This document shows positions 9,108 to 18,471 of a stretch of DNA of 64,000 bases, piece after piece. Position 1 is the stretch's first letter, and each line of letters starts with the position of its first letter. The notes beneath the pieces were generated by a model. It did not search any database. It worked only from the letters and a program-made list of their open reading frames with translations, and was not told where the DNA came from. Source of the stretch: WTFV01 sp965200895 (GTDB lineage Bacteria; Acidobacteriota; Vicinamibacteria; Vicinamibacterales; UBA8438); contig CBDAVM010000002.1 of assembly GCA_965200895.1 (NCBI GenBank), positions 682,001 through 746,000 on the forward strand. The letters are read 5' to 3'. Both the position numbers and the translations under genes were made by a program.

Positions 9108-11384
9108 ATGGCTGTCTGGCAACGCCCCGCCCGGGCAGGGCTCGCATCCTTCGCCGTGACCCTCGCCGTCACGCTGCTCTACAGCATGTCCGACCGGGGC
9201 GGATCACCGCTCCCCCCGCCGGTCGTGCCGGTCGATCCCACCGCCATGCTGGAGAGCAGCGGCTCGCGCATCACCCTGGGCGATGGCTCGGTGATCGTGG
9301 CGGACCGGCAGTTCGCCTATGACGACGGGTCGGCCCGCCTGCTCGGAGTCGAGGTCATCGCCCCCGCCGGCGAGAATGGAACCGGCTTCCGGATCCGCAG
9401 CGGCGAGGCGGCCGGAGTCGAGGCGACCGGGGAGTGGAGGCTGGCCGACACGGTGACGATCGAGACGGGAGACGGCCTCTCCGGCCGTACCTCGGAGGCA
9501 TCGTATGTCGACGCCACCGGCATGGTCACGATGCCGGAGCCGGCTCGATTCGAGCAGGGCTGGATGCGGCTGGAAGGCGACGCGGCGCGCTACGACCGCC
9601 GCCGCGGTCTGGTACATCTGGACCGGCGCGCGGTTGTCGAGCTGCATCCGGTGACGGACACCGACGCGTCCCGTACCCGGATTGCGGCGGGCACGGCCGA
9701 GGTCGACCGACTCTCCGGCGTCATGCGTTTCGTCGACGGTGCGGTGATCGAGGCGGCCGGACGACGGATGCAGGCCGACACGGTCGTGGTGCGCTTCGAG
9801 CCGGACGCTTCGCGGATCGACGTCATCGAGCTGACAGGAGGCGCGCGCGTCCTCGGGCGGCAGGTCGCGGAAACGGACCTGCGGGAGATGTCGGCGCAGG
9901 CGATCACCGTGACCTACCGCGAAGGTGCGCTGGAACGCGCGACCCTGCGCGGCGAGGCGCGCCTCCAGGGACGAGACACCGGCCCCGGGCAGCTCCGCGA
10001 GCTTGCGGCTCCGACGATTGAAGTGTCCTACGGCGACGGCGCGCCCGAGCAGGCGACGATGACCGGTGGGGCGCGGGTCGAGCTCTTCGGTGACGGGGCC
10101 GGAGCACAGGGCCCGGCGATTGACGGCGGCTTCGTCGAGGTGGCGCTGGCGGCGGGTGTCGCGGGCATCGAGGAGCTTCGCGCGAGGGAGGGCGTGACGT
10201 TGACGTTCCCCGCCGACGAAAGGGCTCGGCGTCGCATCCGCGCGCAGACGCTCGACCTCGGAGGGGACTCGGAAGGGCAGGAGGAGACGGGGCAGGAACC
10301 GGCAGTCCCGCCGACCGGGTCCGCGGGGGACGGCGAGTCCCCGCAGGAGCTGACCGCCGTGTTCGACGGGAACGTCGAGATGCGCGAGTCCGATGTGGGA
10401 CGCGGGGCTTCCCCGGAGGACGATCGGATCATGCGCGCGGAGCGCCTGGAAGCGCTGCTGGCGGAGGGACTGGGTCGCTTGGCGCAGACGTTGTTTCTCG
10501 GCGATGTCTCGCTCGAGGCCGGAGACATCCGTGCGCGGGCGGATCAGGCGACGTATGCCCCGGAGGAAGCGCTGTTCACCCTGGACATGGCGGAAGAGGG
10601 ATTGACGCCCAGAATGGACGACGAGCGCGGCTTCGTTCAGGCACGTACCATCGCCATCGACCTCGACGGCCGGCACATCGAGGCAACGACGGACGTCAAG
10701 GGGGTGCTGAGCGAAACGGGAGCCGCCGACCAGACGCCCGGCGTGCGTCCCGGACTGTTCGCCGAGGGGGCCCCGGTCCACTTCGTGGCCCAGCAGTTCC
10801 GGTACGACGCCGACGAGTCCTTGGCAACCTACGGCAGCGGAGCCAGATTGTGGCAGGGCGGCACCGAGTTCCGCGGCGAGAGGATCGTCATCGACGAGAC
10901 GACAGGCAACATCACCGCCAGCGACGCCGTGCAGACACGGACGACGATGCTGCAGGAGGACGCGGAGTCGGACGAGGCGGTCGAGACGGCCACCATCGGA
11001 ACCGGCGGTACGCTGTCGTATGACAATCAGGGGCGCCAGCTCACCTACGCGGCCGGCGCCACGCTCAGCAGTCCGCAGTCCACTCTCAACGGCGGGACGA
11101 TCGAGCTGTTCCTTCACGAGGATGCTCGCACCCTCGATCGGATTCAGGCCGTCGATGAAGTCACGCTCGAGTTGGAAACCCGCAGCGTGACTGCCACCAC
11201 GCTGATGTACGACGACCGCCAGGGCCGTTACGACCTGACCGGGACGCCTGTCCGCGTCGTGGAGCGGATGGCCGGCGACTGTCGGGAGACGACGGGCCAG
11301 TTCGTCACGTTCTACACGACCGGCGACTCGGTCTCGGCCGATGGGCAGTCCGCCGAACGGACCGCATCCGCCAGCGGGTGTTGA
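9108..11384 (+). CDS. LptC/LptA-like LPS-export periplasmic bridge protein
   Basis: The protein has 758 residues with one N-terminal membrane anchor (about residues 8-27). An LptC-like beta-jellyroll region follows at about 35-190, then several OstA/LptA-type repeats, such as ATYGSGARLWQGGTEFRG near residue 570 and another block near 690-745. LptC (about 190 residues) and LptA (about 185) are normally separate and form the beta-jellyroll bridge that carries LPS across the periplasm. Here one long protein appears to hold both folds plus extra repeats. A linker rich in Glu, Gly and Pro lies near residues 385-410. Its position between recJ and lptB supports the role. The ATG at 9108 follows an AGGACG sequence. 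Confidence 0.75.
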   Translation: MAVWQRPARAGLASFAVTLAVTLLYSMSDRGGSPLPPPVVPVDPTAMLESSGSRITLGDGSVIVADRQFAYDDGSARLLGVEVIAPAGENGTGFRIRSGEAAGVEATGEWRLADTVTIETGDGLSGRTSEASYVDATGMVTMPEPARFEQGWMRLEGDAARYDRRRGLVHLDRRAVVELHPVTDTDASRTRIAAGTAEVDRLSGVMRFVDGAVIEAAGRRMQADTVVVRFEPDASRIDVIELTGGARVLGRQVAETDLREMSAQAITVTYREGALERATLRGEARLQGRDTGPGQLRELAAPTIEVSYGDGAPEQATMTGGARVELFGDGAGAQGPAIDGGFVEVALAAGVAGIEELRAREGVTLTFPADERARRRIRAQTLDLGGDSEGQEETGQEPAVPPTGSAGDGESPQELTAVFDGNVEMRESDVGRGASPEDDRIMRAERLEALLAEGLGRLAQTLFLGDVSLEAGDIRARADQATYAPEEALFTLDMAEEGLTPRMDDERGFVQARTIAIDLDGRHIEATTDVKGVLSETGAADQTPGVRPGLFAEGAPVHFVAQQFRYDADESLATYGSGARLWQGGTEFRGERIVIDETTGNITASDAVQTRTTMLQEDAESDEAVETATIGTGGTLSYDNQGRQLTYAAGATLSSPQSTLNGGTIELFLHEDARTLDRIQAVDEVTLELETRSVTATTLMYDDRQGRYDLTGTPVRVVERMAGDCRETTGQFVTFYTTGDSVSADGQSAERTASASGC

Positions 11385-11434
11385 TCCGGGAACCGCAGTC
11401 CGGATCGAGGCGCACCCGTTCACCGACCGCCGAC

Positions 11435-12160
11435 ATGGCTTTTCTCAGGACGCTTGCGTTGACGAAGTCCTACGGCCGGCGCACGGTAGTGCGCGGCGTC
11501 AGTCTCGACGTTCGTCCTGGCGAAGTGGTCGGACTGCTGGGACCCAACGGCGCGGGCAAGACGACGACGTTCTACATGGTCGTGGGGCTTACCGCGCCGG
11601 ATTCGGGCCAGGTGGTGCTCAACGGGCGGGACATCACCACCGATCCGATGTACATCAGGGCGAAAAGCGGAATCGGCTACCTGCCGCAGGAACCTTCCGT
11701 ATTCCGCGGCCTCACCGTGGAGCAGAACATCCTTGCGATTCTGGAGACGTTGAAGCTGAAGCGCGCGGAACGGCGGCGGCGGGCGGACGAGTTGCTGGCC
11801 GAGCTCAGCCTGACGCCTCTCGCGAAGGCGCGCGCGCACTCGCTCTCGGGGGGTGAGCGCCGGCGCGTGGAGATCACCAGGGCGCTGGTGATGTCACCCT
11901 CGTTCATGCTGCTCGACGAGCCCTTCGCGGGGATCGACCCGATCGCGGTGAGCGACATTCAGGACATCATCTTTCACCTCCGGGAACGCGGGATCGGCGT
12001 CCTGATGACGGATCACAACGTGCGGGAGACATTGCGGATCACCGACCGCGCCTACATCATCCACGATGGGGACGTGTTCAGGAGCGGGACGCCGGACGCG
12101 CTCGCGGGAGACGAGGACGTCAAGCGCATCTACCTGGGCGCGGGATTTCGTTTGGACTAA
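11435..12160 (+). CDS. lptB: LPS export ABC transporter ATP-binding protein
   Basis: Cytoplasmic ATPase that powers LPS extraction from the inner membrane with LptF/LptG. It has 241 residues, the same as E. coli LptB. Walker A is GPNGAGKTT (36-44), the Q-loop sits in GYLPQEPSVFRGLTV, the ABC signature is LSGGERRRVEI, Walker B is FMLLDEPFAGIDP and the H-loop is MTDHNV. The ATG at 11435 starts at the conserved N-terminus; the frame extends 57 nt upstream without a homologous segment. Its permease partner is the fused LptFG encoded at 25.5-27.8 kb. Confidence 0.96.
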   Translation: MAFLRTLALTKSYGRRTVVRGVSLDVRPGEVVGLLGPNGAGKTTTFYMVVGLTAPDSGQVVLNGRDITTDPMYIRAKSGIGYLPQEPSVFRGLTVEQNILAILETLKLKRAERRRRADELLAELSLTPLAKARAHSLSGGERRRVEITRALVMSPSFMLLDEPFAGIDPIAVSDIQDIIFHLRERGIGVLMTDHNVRETLRITDRAYIIHDGDVFRSGTPDALAGDEDVKRIYLGAGFRLD

Positions 12161-12197
12161 GCTTGTTGGTGAGGTACACCCGCCCGTTCACGCATCG

Positions 12198-13706
12198 ATG
12201 GCCATTCAGCAGAAACTCCAGACCCGGCTTTCGCAGAAACTCGTCCTCACGCCGTCGTTGCAGCAGGCCATCAAGCTGCTGCCGATGTCGACGGTCGAAC
12301 TCGTGGACCTGCTGACCCAGGAGATGGTCGAGAATCCCGTGCTGGAGGAGATCCCGGACGACGGGCCGCTGACGGAGGGGACCGACGCTGCCGCCCCGAC
12401 GGAAGACAAGGTATCGGAGGAGACCGCGGGCGACGCCCCGCCGGCCGATCCGCCGGAACCGCTCGGGAACGGCAGCGCCGACGGCGCCGAGGCGCCCGCC
12501 GCCGACGGGCAGGACGCCTGGGAGGACGCCGACTACGAGTACTTCTTCGGCGACTACCTGGATGACGGCTATCGGTCCCGCACGCCGACCGATTTCAAGG
12601 AACTCCCACCGATCGAGAACACGCTGTCGACCGGCACGTCGCTGTCGGATCACCTGCTGCGGCAACTCGGCGAGCAGGCCGACGACGACCGGTTGCGGGA
12701 AATCGGATCCGCCATCATCGGGAACCTGAACGAGGACGGTTACCTGGACGTCGGGATGGACGAAATCGCATCGATGGGACCCTGGCCGCCCGCCGAGGTC
12801 GAACGTGCGCTGGCGCTCATCCAGACGCTCGATCCGGTCGGCGTCGCCGCCCGTGATCTGCGGGAGTGCCTGCTGCTGCAGATCCGACACCGGGGCCTCG
12901 AAGACACGACCTGCGCGACGATCGTCAGGGAGCATCTCCACCTGCTGCAGCAGCACCAGATTCCGGAGCTGGCTCGGAAGCTCGACCTGAGCATTGCCGC
13001 GCTCAGGCAGCATGTGGAGGTACTGCAGCGCCTCGATCCGAAGCCGGGCAGCCGGCTGAACCCGGTCGAGTCGCGCTACGTGATTCCTGACGTGTCGGTG
13101 ATCAAGGTGGAGGACGACTACGTCGCCGTCCTCAACGACGAACGCGTGCCGCAGCTCCGCATCAGCCCGGTCTACCGCCGCATGATGAGCAAGGCCAGCC
13201 AGAGCTCGGAGGAGACGCGGGCGTACGTGAAGAAGAAACTCGAGTCCGCGAAATGGCTGATCAAGTCGGTCGATCAGCGACAGAGGACCATACACAAGGT
13301 CGCGACCAGCATCATTCGCTTCCAGCGGGGCTTTCTCAACCACGGGATCGAGCATCTGCGTCCGCTGGTGCTGCGCGATGTCGCGAACGACATCGGGATG
13401 CACGAATCGACGGTGAGCCGGGTGGTGACCAACAAGTACATGCACACGCCGCAGGGCGTGTTCGAGATGAAGTACTTCTTCCACAGCGGCATCAGCAGCG
13501 CCTACGGCGAGAGCGTGTCCTCGGTAAAGGTCAAGGAGCGGATCCGGAAGATCGTCGCCCAGGAGGATCCCCGGAAGCCGTTGAGCGACTCGCGGATCGT
13601 GCGCCTGCTGCAGGACGAGGGCTTGGTGCTGGCGCGGCGGACAATCGCCAAGTATCGGGAAGAACTGAAGATCCCGACGTCGAGCCGGCGCCGGGTGCAC
13701 TATTGA
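12198..13706 (+). CDS. rpoN: RNA polymerase sigma-54 factor
   Basis: Sigma-54 directs activator-dependent transcription from -24/-12 promoters. The protein has 502 residues. The glutamine- and leucine-rich activator-responsive region I covers residues 1-50 (QQKLQTRLSQKLVLTPSLQQ). An acidic linker at about 60-130 is unusually rich in Asp, Glu, Ala and Pro. The core-binding region, the helix-turn-helix and a C-terminal RpoN box (ARRTIAKYREELKIPTS, about 478-494) are all present. The lptB-rpoN neighbourhood is widespread; the hpf gene usually found next is replaced here by a cupin. Confidence 0.97.
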   Translation: MAIQQKLQTRLSQKLVLTPSLQQAIKLLPMSTVELVDLLTQEMVENPVLEEIPDDGPLTEGTDAAAPTEDKVSEETAGDAPPADPPEPLGNGSADGAEAPAADGQDAWEDADYEYFFGDYLDDGYRSRTPTDFKELPPIENTLSTGTSLSDHLLRQLGEQADDDRLREIGSAIIGNLNEDGYLDVGMDEIASMGPWPPAEVERALALIQTLDPVGVAARDLRECLLLQIRHRGLEDTTCATIVREHLHLLQQHQIPELARKLDLSIAALRQHVEVLQRLDPKPGSRLNPVESRYVIPDVSVIKVEDDYVAVLNDERVPQLRISPVYRRMMSKASQSSEETRAYVKKKLESAKWLIKSVDQRQRTIHKVATSIIRFQRGFLNHGIEHLRPLVLRDVANDIGMHESTVSRVVTNKYMHTPQGVFEMKYFFHSGISSAYGESVSSVKVKERIRKIVAQEDPRKPLSDSRIVRLLQDEGLVLARRTIAKYREELKIPTSSRRRVHY

Positions 13707-13725
13707 GCGGGACCGGGGACGCACA

Positions 13726-14097
13726 GTGGCGAGCGAAGGCGGCGTGAAGCGGGTGGAGAAGCCGTGGGGGTACGAGTTGATCTGGGCGCAGACGGATCGC
13801 TACGTCGGCAAGGTGATCCACGTCCAGGCCGGCCACGCGCTGAGCCTGCAGTACCACAACCGCAAGGAAGAGACGCTGCTGCTCTGGAGGGGGCGGCTGG
13901 AGTTCGAGTTGCGGGAGGATGATCGGATCCGGCGCTGGGAGATGACGCCGGGCGACCGGGCACACATCAACCCGGGCGCCGTGCACCGGATGACCGCAAT
14001 CGAAGACAGTGATGTCTTCGAAGTGTCAACCCCCGAACTCGACGACGTCGTCAGGATCGAGGACCGCTACGGCCGCGAAGGAACCACGGACGCCTGA
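13726..14097 (+). CDS. Cupin, mannose-6-phosphate isomerase type II-like
   Basis: A 123-residue single cupin. It has the start EKPWGYELIWA, the metal-binding cupin motif around LSLQYHNRKEETLLLW and a second motif, PGDRAHINPGAVHRMTA. These match the small C-terminal sugar-isomerase cupins related to type II phosphomannose isomerase/GDP-mannose pyrophosphorylase. The natural substrate cannot be fixed from sequence. A GTG start at 13726, 19 nt after rpoN, ties it to the rpoN transcript. The gene converges on ssb across a 60-nt gap. Confidence 0.8.
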   Translation: MASEGGVKRVEKPWGYELIWAQTDRYVGKVIHVQAGHALSLQYHNRKEETLLLWRGRLEFELREDDRIRRWEMTPGDRAHINPGAVHRMTAIEDSDVFEVSTPELDDVVRIEDRYGREGTTDA

Positions 14098-14157
14098 CCC
14101 TGACCCCGTGCGCCAGCCGGCGGACCGTTCGGGCCTGATCGCTGGCGTTGCTCCACA

Positions 14158-14610
14158 TCAGAACGGGATGTCGTCCTCGGTCAACTCCGCGCCGCCGCCA
14201 CCCGGGTCCGTTCGCGGGGCGGGTGAGGACGACGGCTCCTCATAGGAGCCCTGCCGGCCGCCGCCCGCATCGTCGCGCCGGCGGCCGAGCAGCACGACGC
14301 GGTCGCTCCGCACCTCGGTCGTGGAGCGCTTGTTGCCGTCCCTGTCGTCCCACTGGCGCGTCTGCAGGCGTCCCTCCACGTAGATCTGACGCCCTTTCTT
14401 CAGGTAATCGTTGAGAGTCTCAGCCTGCTTGCCCCAGAGCACCACCCGATGCCACTCGGTCTGATCCCGGCGCTCTCCACTGTTCTTGTCCGTCCACGTC
14501 TCGGTGGTGGCGATGCTGAGATTCGCCACCGCCGTGCCACCCGGCGTGTAACGCAGCTCGGCGTCCCGACCGACGTTGCCGACGAGTATGACCTTGTTCA
14601 CGCTGCCCAT
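14158..14610 (-). CDS. ssb: Single-stranded DNA-binding protein
   Basis: A 150-residue SSB. The OB fold is at residues 1-108, beginning SVNKVILVGNVGRDAELRY. A Gly/Ser/Pro-rich linker follows, and the protein ends in the acidic tip DDIPF that recruits partner proteins. It lies 37 nt downstream of cpoB and may be read from the end of the tol operon or from its own promoter. Confidence 0.97.
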   Translation of the reverse strand: MGSVNKVILVGNVGRDAELRYTPGGTAVANLSIATTETWTDKNSGERRDQTEWHRVVLWGKQAETLNDYLKKGRQIYVEGRLQTRQWDDRDGNKRSTTEVRSDRVVLLGRRRDDAGGGRQGSYEEPSSSPAPRTDPGGGGAELTEDDIPF

Positions 14611-14647
14611 GATGCCGTCACCGTTGTCTGCTTGCGGAACGGCCGGC

Positions 14648-15481
14648 TCACTGGCTCAGCCGATCCAGTTGTTGCTGGGCCAGAGCGGCCATCCGATTGT
14701 CCGGAAAGTCCGCCACGACGAGCGCGAACGATTCGCGGGCGCGGTCGGGTTCGCCAAGGCGGTCGAGCGCGACCCCGCGCTTGTACGCCGCTTCGGGCAC
14801 CTTGTCGCCGTTCGGGTAGTTCAGGACGACCTGTTCGTAGGCCTCGACGGCGCCCTGAAACTCGCCCTGCAGGAAGTAGGTCTCCGCAATGTAGAAGGCC
14901 GCGTCGTCGGTCATCTCGGAGCGCGGATACGTGGAGATGTACGCTTCGAAGCCGGTCACGGCCAGATTCCACTGGCCGGCGGCGTAGTCTGCCCACGCCG
15001 TGTCGTACAGCCGTTGCGGCGAGCCGCCGGGGACCGGGAGCGCCGTCGGGGAGGGTGGGGCAGCATCGGGGGTCGCGGCGTTCGGCCGCGCCCCTTCCGG
15101 AGCGCCCTGCAACTCCGTCGTCTGGACCGGCGGCGGCGGCGGAATCGAGACCCGCAGAGCTTCGATTTCCTGCGACAACGCCGCGATCCTGACGTTGGTC
15201 TCGTCCAGCTTCTCGCGCAGCACGCGGGCGGTGGAGCCCACGTTGCCGATGATCAGGCGCTGGTCGGCGAACGCTCTCCGCATCGCGGTTCCGAGCGCTT
15301 CCTGGTTTGCCGAGAGCGTCTCGACCGAGTCCATGATGCCGTTGATCATCAGATGCAGGCGCATCGTGTGCTCGTGCAGCATCCGGATGTCCGCCATGAG
15401 TTGCTCGTGCTCTCGGTCCGCGGCCACGACCGTCGTTGTGGTCACGAGCACGAGCAGCAGCCCGACCGCGCAGCGTGTCAT
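14648..15481 (-). CDS. cpoB: Cell division coordinator CpoB (YbgF family)
   Basis: A periplasmic protein of 277 residues that links Tol-Pal function with cell-wall synthesis in well-studied bacteria. It has a signal peptide (1-20), an N-terminal coiled-coil region (about 25-95), a Pro/Ala/Thr-rich linker, and a C-terminal tetratricopeptide region beginning RLYDTAWADYAAGQWNLA, with repeats at about 36-residue spacing. The start at 15481 gives a proper signal peptide; a longer frame upstream is antisense noise. It is the last gene of the tol operon, 136 nt after pal. Confidence 0.9.
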   Translation of the reverse strand: MTRCAVGLLLVLVTTTTVVAADREHEQLMADIRMLHEHTMRLHLMINGIMDSVETLSANQEALGTAMRRAFADQRLIIGNVGSTARVLREKLDETNVRIAALSQEIEALRVSIPPPPPVQTTELQGAPEGARPNAATPDAAPPSPTALPVPGGSPQRLYDTAWADYAAGQWNLAVTGFEAYISTYPRSEMTDDAAFYIAETYFLQGEFQGAVEAYEQVVLNYPNGDKVPEAAYKRGVALDRLGEPDRARESFALVVADFPDNRMAALAQQQLDRLSQ

Positions 15482-15617
15482 CAGCTTGTCTCCCGTAGAT
15501 CGATCAGTTCCCTGGCGCGACGTCTCGCCACGAACGCGGGGATACGCCGGGCGGGCGTCGTGAGATCTCCCGATACTGTACTCCGCCGTGGCCGCGAACG
15601 CCAGATGAACCGCCGCG

Positions 15618-16214
15618 TCACTGCCCGGTGACGACGAAATGGGCGCGACGATTCGAGGCCCAGGCTTCTTCCGAGTCTCCGGGAACGAACGGGAACTCCT
15701 CGCCGTAGCTGATGGTCTGCACCCGGGTGGGCGCGATTCCCAGACCGACCAGGTAGTCCCGGACGGCGTATGCCCGGCGCTCGCCGAGGGCCAGGTTGTA
15801 CTCGGGCGTGCCGCGGGAGTCGCAGTGCCCTTCGACCGCGACCGTCCAGGTGGGATTCTGGACCAGGACATCGGCGTTGGTTTCGATCACGCTCCTGGCA
15901 ACAGCATTGAGCTCGCTGCTGTCGTAGCCGAAGAATACCGGCTGCAGTGGCGCCTCGCGGTTGATCTCTTCGAGGGGGCGTGCCGCAATCTCCTCCTCGG
16001 GCAGGGGGGGAGGCGGCGAAGGGGAGGACGTCGCCGACTGTTGCATCTGCGGTGGGGGCGGGGTCACCAGCGCGACCTGCTCGGCTCCCGGCGGCGGATC
16101 CGGAACCTCCGGTTCCACGGGCGCCGGATTGCGGGAGCATGACCAGGCGGAAAGGCTGACGACAGCGACGCCCACCAGGAGGCGGCGCGGCTGCAGTCGT
16201 TGGTGTGCGTTCAT
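15618..16214 (-). CDS. pal: Peptidoglycan-associated lipoprotein Pal
   Basis: An outer-membrane lipoprotein of 198 residues that tethers the outer membrane to peptidoglycan through an OmpA domain. The signal sequence ends LSAWSCS, with the lipidated cysteine in a weak lipobox. A long Pro/Glu-rich linker follows. The OmpA-like domain (about 90-198) contains VFFGYDSSELN, EGHCDSRGTPEYNLALGERRA and a C-terminal NRRAHFVV. It lies between tolB and cpoB. Confidence 0.93.
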   Translation of the reverse strand: MNAHQRLQPRRLLVGVAVVSLSAWSCSRNPAPVEPEVPDPPPGAEQVALVTPPPPQMQQSATSSPSPPPPLPEEEIAARPLEEINREAPLQPVFFGYDSSELNAVARSVIETNADVLVQNPTWTVAVEGHCDSRGTPEYNLALGERRAYAVRDYLVGLGIAPTRVQTISYGEEFPFVPGDSEEAWASNRRAHFVVTGQ

Positions 16215-16282
16215 CTGAATGTTCTCTCCAGGTTGCGACCGGAACAGACCGCGCCGCCTGCCTCTTCTGGCCGACGGCCCGG

Positions 16283-17665
16283 TCATCTCGACCAGCTCGG
16301 CATCTCGTTGTTTCCCATGAAGGTAATCTGGCGAAGCCCGCGCCCGTCCCGCCCGATCGTGTAGATCTGCTTGTTGCCGCTCCCGCGGGTCGACGAGAAC
16401 ACCAGGTGGCGACCGTTCGCCGAGTAGCTCGGACTCTCGTTGGTTCCCTGGCCGAACGTGATCTGCCGCACCTCGTTCGTGGCGAGATCGACAACCTTGA
16501 TGTCGTATCCCGGACCGGTGAGCGATGCATAGGCGATCTCGTTGTACGGGCTCGGAGACCACGTGGGTCGATCACAATAGGACTCGAACGTGATGCGTCG
16601 AAGACCGGTGCCGTCGACGCCAACGACGTAGATCTGAGGCGATCCGGTGCGATCGGAGGTGAAAGCTATCTGGTGCCCGAGCGGTGACCAGGTGGGACTG
16701 GTGTCGATGGCGGGATGGTTGGTCAGGCGCCGGAGATTCGTGCCGTCGACGTTCATCACGTACAGCTCGGGATTCCCGTCGCGGTTGGAGTTGAAGGCCA
16801 TCTGGCTCCCGTCCGGCGAGAACGAGGGCAGCCAGTTGTGCACGCGTTCGCTCCCGGCGGCGGGCGTTTCGAGACGTCCTTCGTAGATGTGGGAAACGAC
16901 GACGTCCTGCTGCCCGGAGCGGTAGGACGTGTACGCCACGGCGCGGCCACTCGGCGCCCACGTGGGGGTCACGTTGAGCGACCGGCTGACGGTGACGCGG
17001 CGCGCGTTCGCGCCGTCGTAGTCGGCGACGTAGATCTCCTTTGTCTGCCGGTTCGGCACGAGTCCGAGGACCGATTCGCTGTCGCGATCGGAGACGAAGA
17101 CCAGGTGGCTGCGCGCGATGCCCTCGAGCCCCCGCTGCTGCCGGTGGATCTCGTTCGCCAGCTCATGTGCGTACACCCTGACGTTGCGGTACGACCCGGA
17201 GTATTCCACTCCCAGCGTCGAGTCCCGCGAGCGGACGTTGAACAGTCGCGCACGGACACGCAGTTGCCCGTCCGCCTGCCGGCTCACCGAACAGCTCACG
17301 ACGCCCTCCGCGCCGAGTTCCCGCCAGGCGTCCAGCGGCAGATCGGTCAGACTGCGGGCCCGCGGAATGGTGCGGTAGGTGTCTCTCGCCAGCATGCGAA
17401 ACTCGCGCTCGAACTCGAGATCGTCGAAGAGCACCTGAGCGATTGTCGAGGCCGCGTCCAGGGTCTCGGCGTCGCCCGTGAGGGCGAGACAGTCAGGCAC
17501 GGCCAGACGCGGCTGGGCGCCGATTCGGTCGCCGATGATGAGGTCTACGCTGGCGCGCCCGCGCGACGGCGGATCGGGCGGCGGCGACTGCTGGGCGAGG
17601 AGCAGGGATCCGGCGGTCATGACCGCCGCCACGAGGGACAGGCACCGAGGAACTGGTCTGGTCAT
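16283..17665 (-). CDS. tolB: Tol-Pal system protein TolB
   Basis: A periplasmic beta-propeller of 460 residues (E. coli 430). The signal peptide spans residues 1-24. An N-terminal alpha/beta domain (about 40-175) is followed by TolB/WD40-like blades with the repeated pattern PTWSPxGxxIAFTSDRxGxPQIYV. TolB binds Pal and relays Tol energy across the periplasm. Its ATG overlaps the TGA of the tolA-like gene (ATGA), so the two are translationally coupled. Confidence 0.95.
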   Translation of the reverse strand: MTRPVPRCLSLVAAVMTAGSLLLAQQSPPPDPPSRGRASVDLIIGDRIGAQPRLAVPDCLALTGDAETLDAASTIAQVLFDDLEFEREFRMLARDTYRTIPRARSLTDLPLDAWRELGAEGVVSCSVSRQADGQLRVRARLFNVRSRDSTLGVEYSGSYRNVRVYAHELANEIHRQQRGLEGIARSHLVFVSDRDSESVLGLVPNRQTKEIYVADYDGANARRVTVSRSLNVTPTWAPSGRAVAYTSYRSGQQDVVVSHIYEGRLETPAAGSERVHNWLPSFSPDGSQMAFNSNRDGNPELYVMNVDGTNLRRLTNHPAIDTSPTWSPLGHQIAFTSDRTGSPQIYVVGVDGTGLRRITFESYCDRPTWSPSPYNEIAYASLTGPGYDIKVVDLATNEVRQITFGQGTNESPSYSANGRHLVFSSTRGSGNKQIYTIGRDGRGLRQITFMGNNEMPSWSR

Positions 17666-18462
17666 GGTTGATACTCGAACGTGAGGCGCACCGGCAGATC
17701 GTCGTCCGGATGGTCCACGGGAAGCGGTGGCAACGCGCGCGCCAGCAGGACGGCGCGCTGGGCGCTCGTGTCGAGCGCGAGATAGCCGCTGGAGCGGTCT
17801 ACCCGCACGCCGTCGATTGCACCGTTCCGGTCAACGGTGAAGCGCACCACGACCGACCCGGTGACCCGCTGATTCCTGTCCCAGCCTCTCCTGATCGCTG
17901 CCATCATGATCGAAAGGTAGCGCGGGCAGCAAAAGTCTCCGACGTCTATCTCGGCCCCGTCGCCGCCGAGCCCGCCGCCCGACAGTCCCTCTGCCGTTCC
18001 CTGGACGCCGGTGTCGGCCATGGCCGATCCCTCGCGGGCCTCCGCCCCTCGCGTGGGCGTGCGCCCGCGCGCCTCGGCCGGCGCCGTCTCGACCGCGACC
18101 TCGGGTTCAACCCGGCGGGCGGGAACGGCTTCCGGCACCGGCAGGATCATCCTGGGCGGGGCAGCAGTGGGTGGCTGGATCCACTGCGGGCGACGGATCT
18201 CCGGCAGCGAAACCACCTGCTGGATGGGACGGCCGCTCAGGGCGGTACGGCCTCCTTCACCGGGTCCCTGCGGGCCGCCGAGGCGAATCGTCATGACGTC
18301 GAACGCCGAATCGTTCGGGGAGCCGGCCAGCCAGCCCTCGGGCGCGAACACGACGACCGCAAGGAATACGACGTGAGCGGCCAGCGACACCATCCCCGTG
18401 CGACGAAGCTCGTCGTGCCCGCCCGACCGCGCCGTCATGACCTCAGAAGCTGCTTCCTGCAC
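17662..18462 (-). CDS. TolA/TonB-type energy transducer
   Basis: A 266-residue protein with one transmembrane segment near residues 24-41, a Pro/Ala/Arg-rich periplasmic spacer (about 60-165) and a C-terminal TonB-like domain beginning GSVVVRFTVDRNGAIDGVRV. It occupies the TolA position between tolR and tolB, but its C-terminal fold matches TonB better than the classical TolA D3 domain. The spacer contains a CCPRYLSIM segment just before the TonB domain, with a vicinal cysteine pair. The role as TolA partner of TolQR and TolB is inferred from position. Confidence 0.8.
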   Translation of the reverse strand: MQEAASEVMTARSGGHDELRRTGMVSLAAHVVFLAVVVFAPEGWLAGSPNDSAFDVMTIRLGGPQGPGEGGRTALSGRPIQQVVSLPEIRRPQWIQPPTAAPPRMILPVPEAVPARRVEPEVAVETAPAEARGRTPTRGAEAREGSAMADTGVQGTAEGLSGGGLGGDGAEIDVGDFCCPRYLSIMMAAIRRGWDRNQRVTGSVVVRFTVDRNGAIDGVRVDRSSGYLALDTSAQRAVLLARALPPLPVDHPDDDLPVRLTFEYQP

Positions 18463-18471
18463 CAGACACCG

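Noticed and set aside
14111..14147. Inverted repeat CGCCAGC/GCTGGCG between the cupin and ssb genes as a terminator
   Set aside because: The 23-nt loop and lack of a T-tract make a functional terminator unconvincing.
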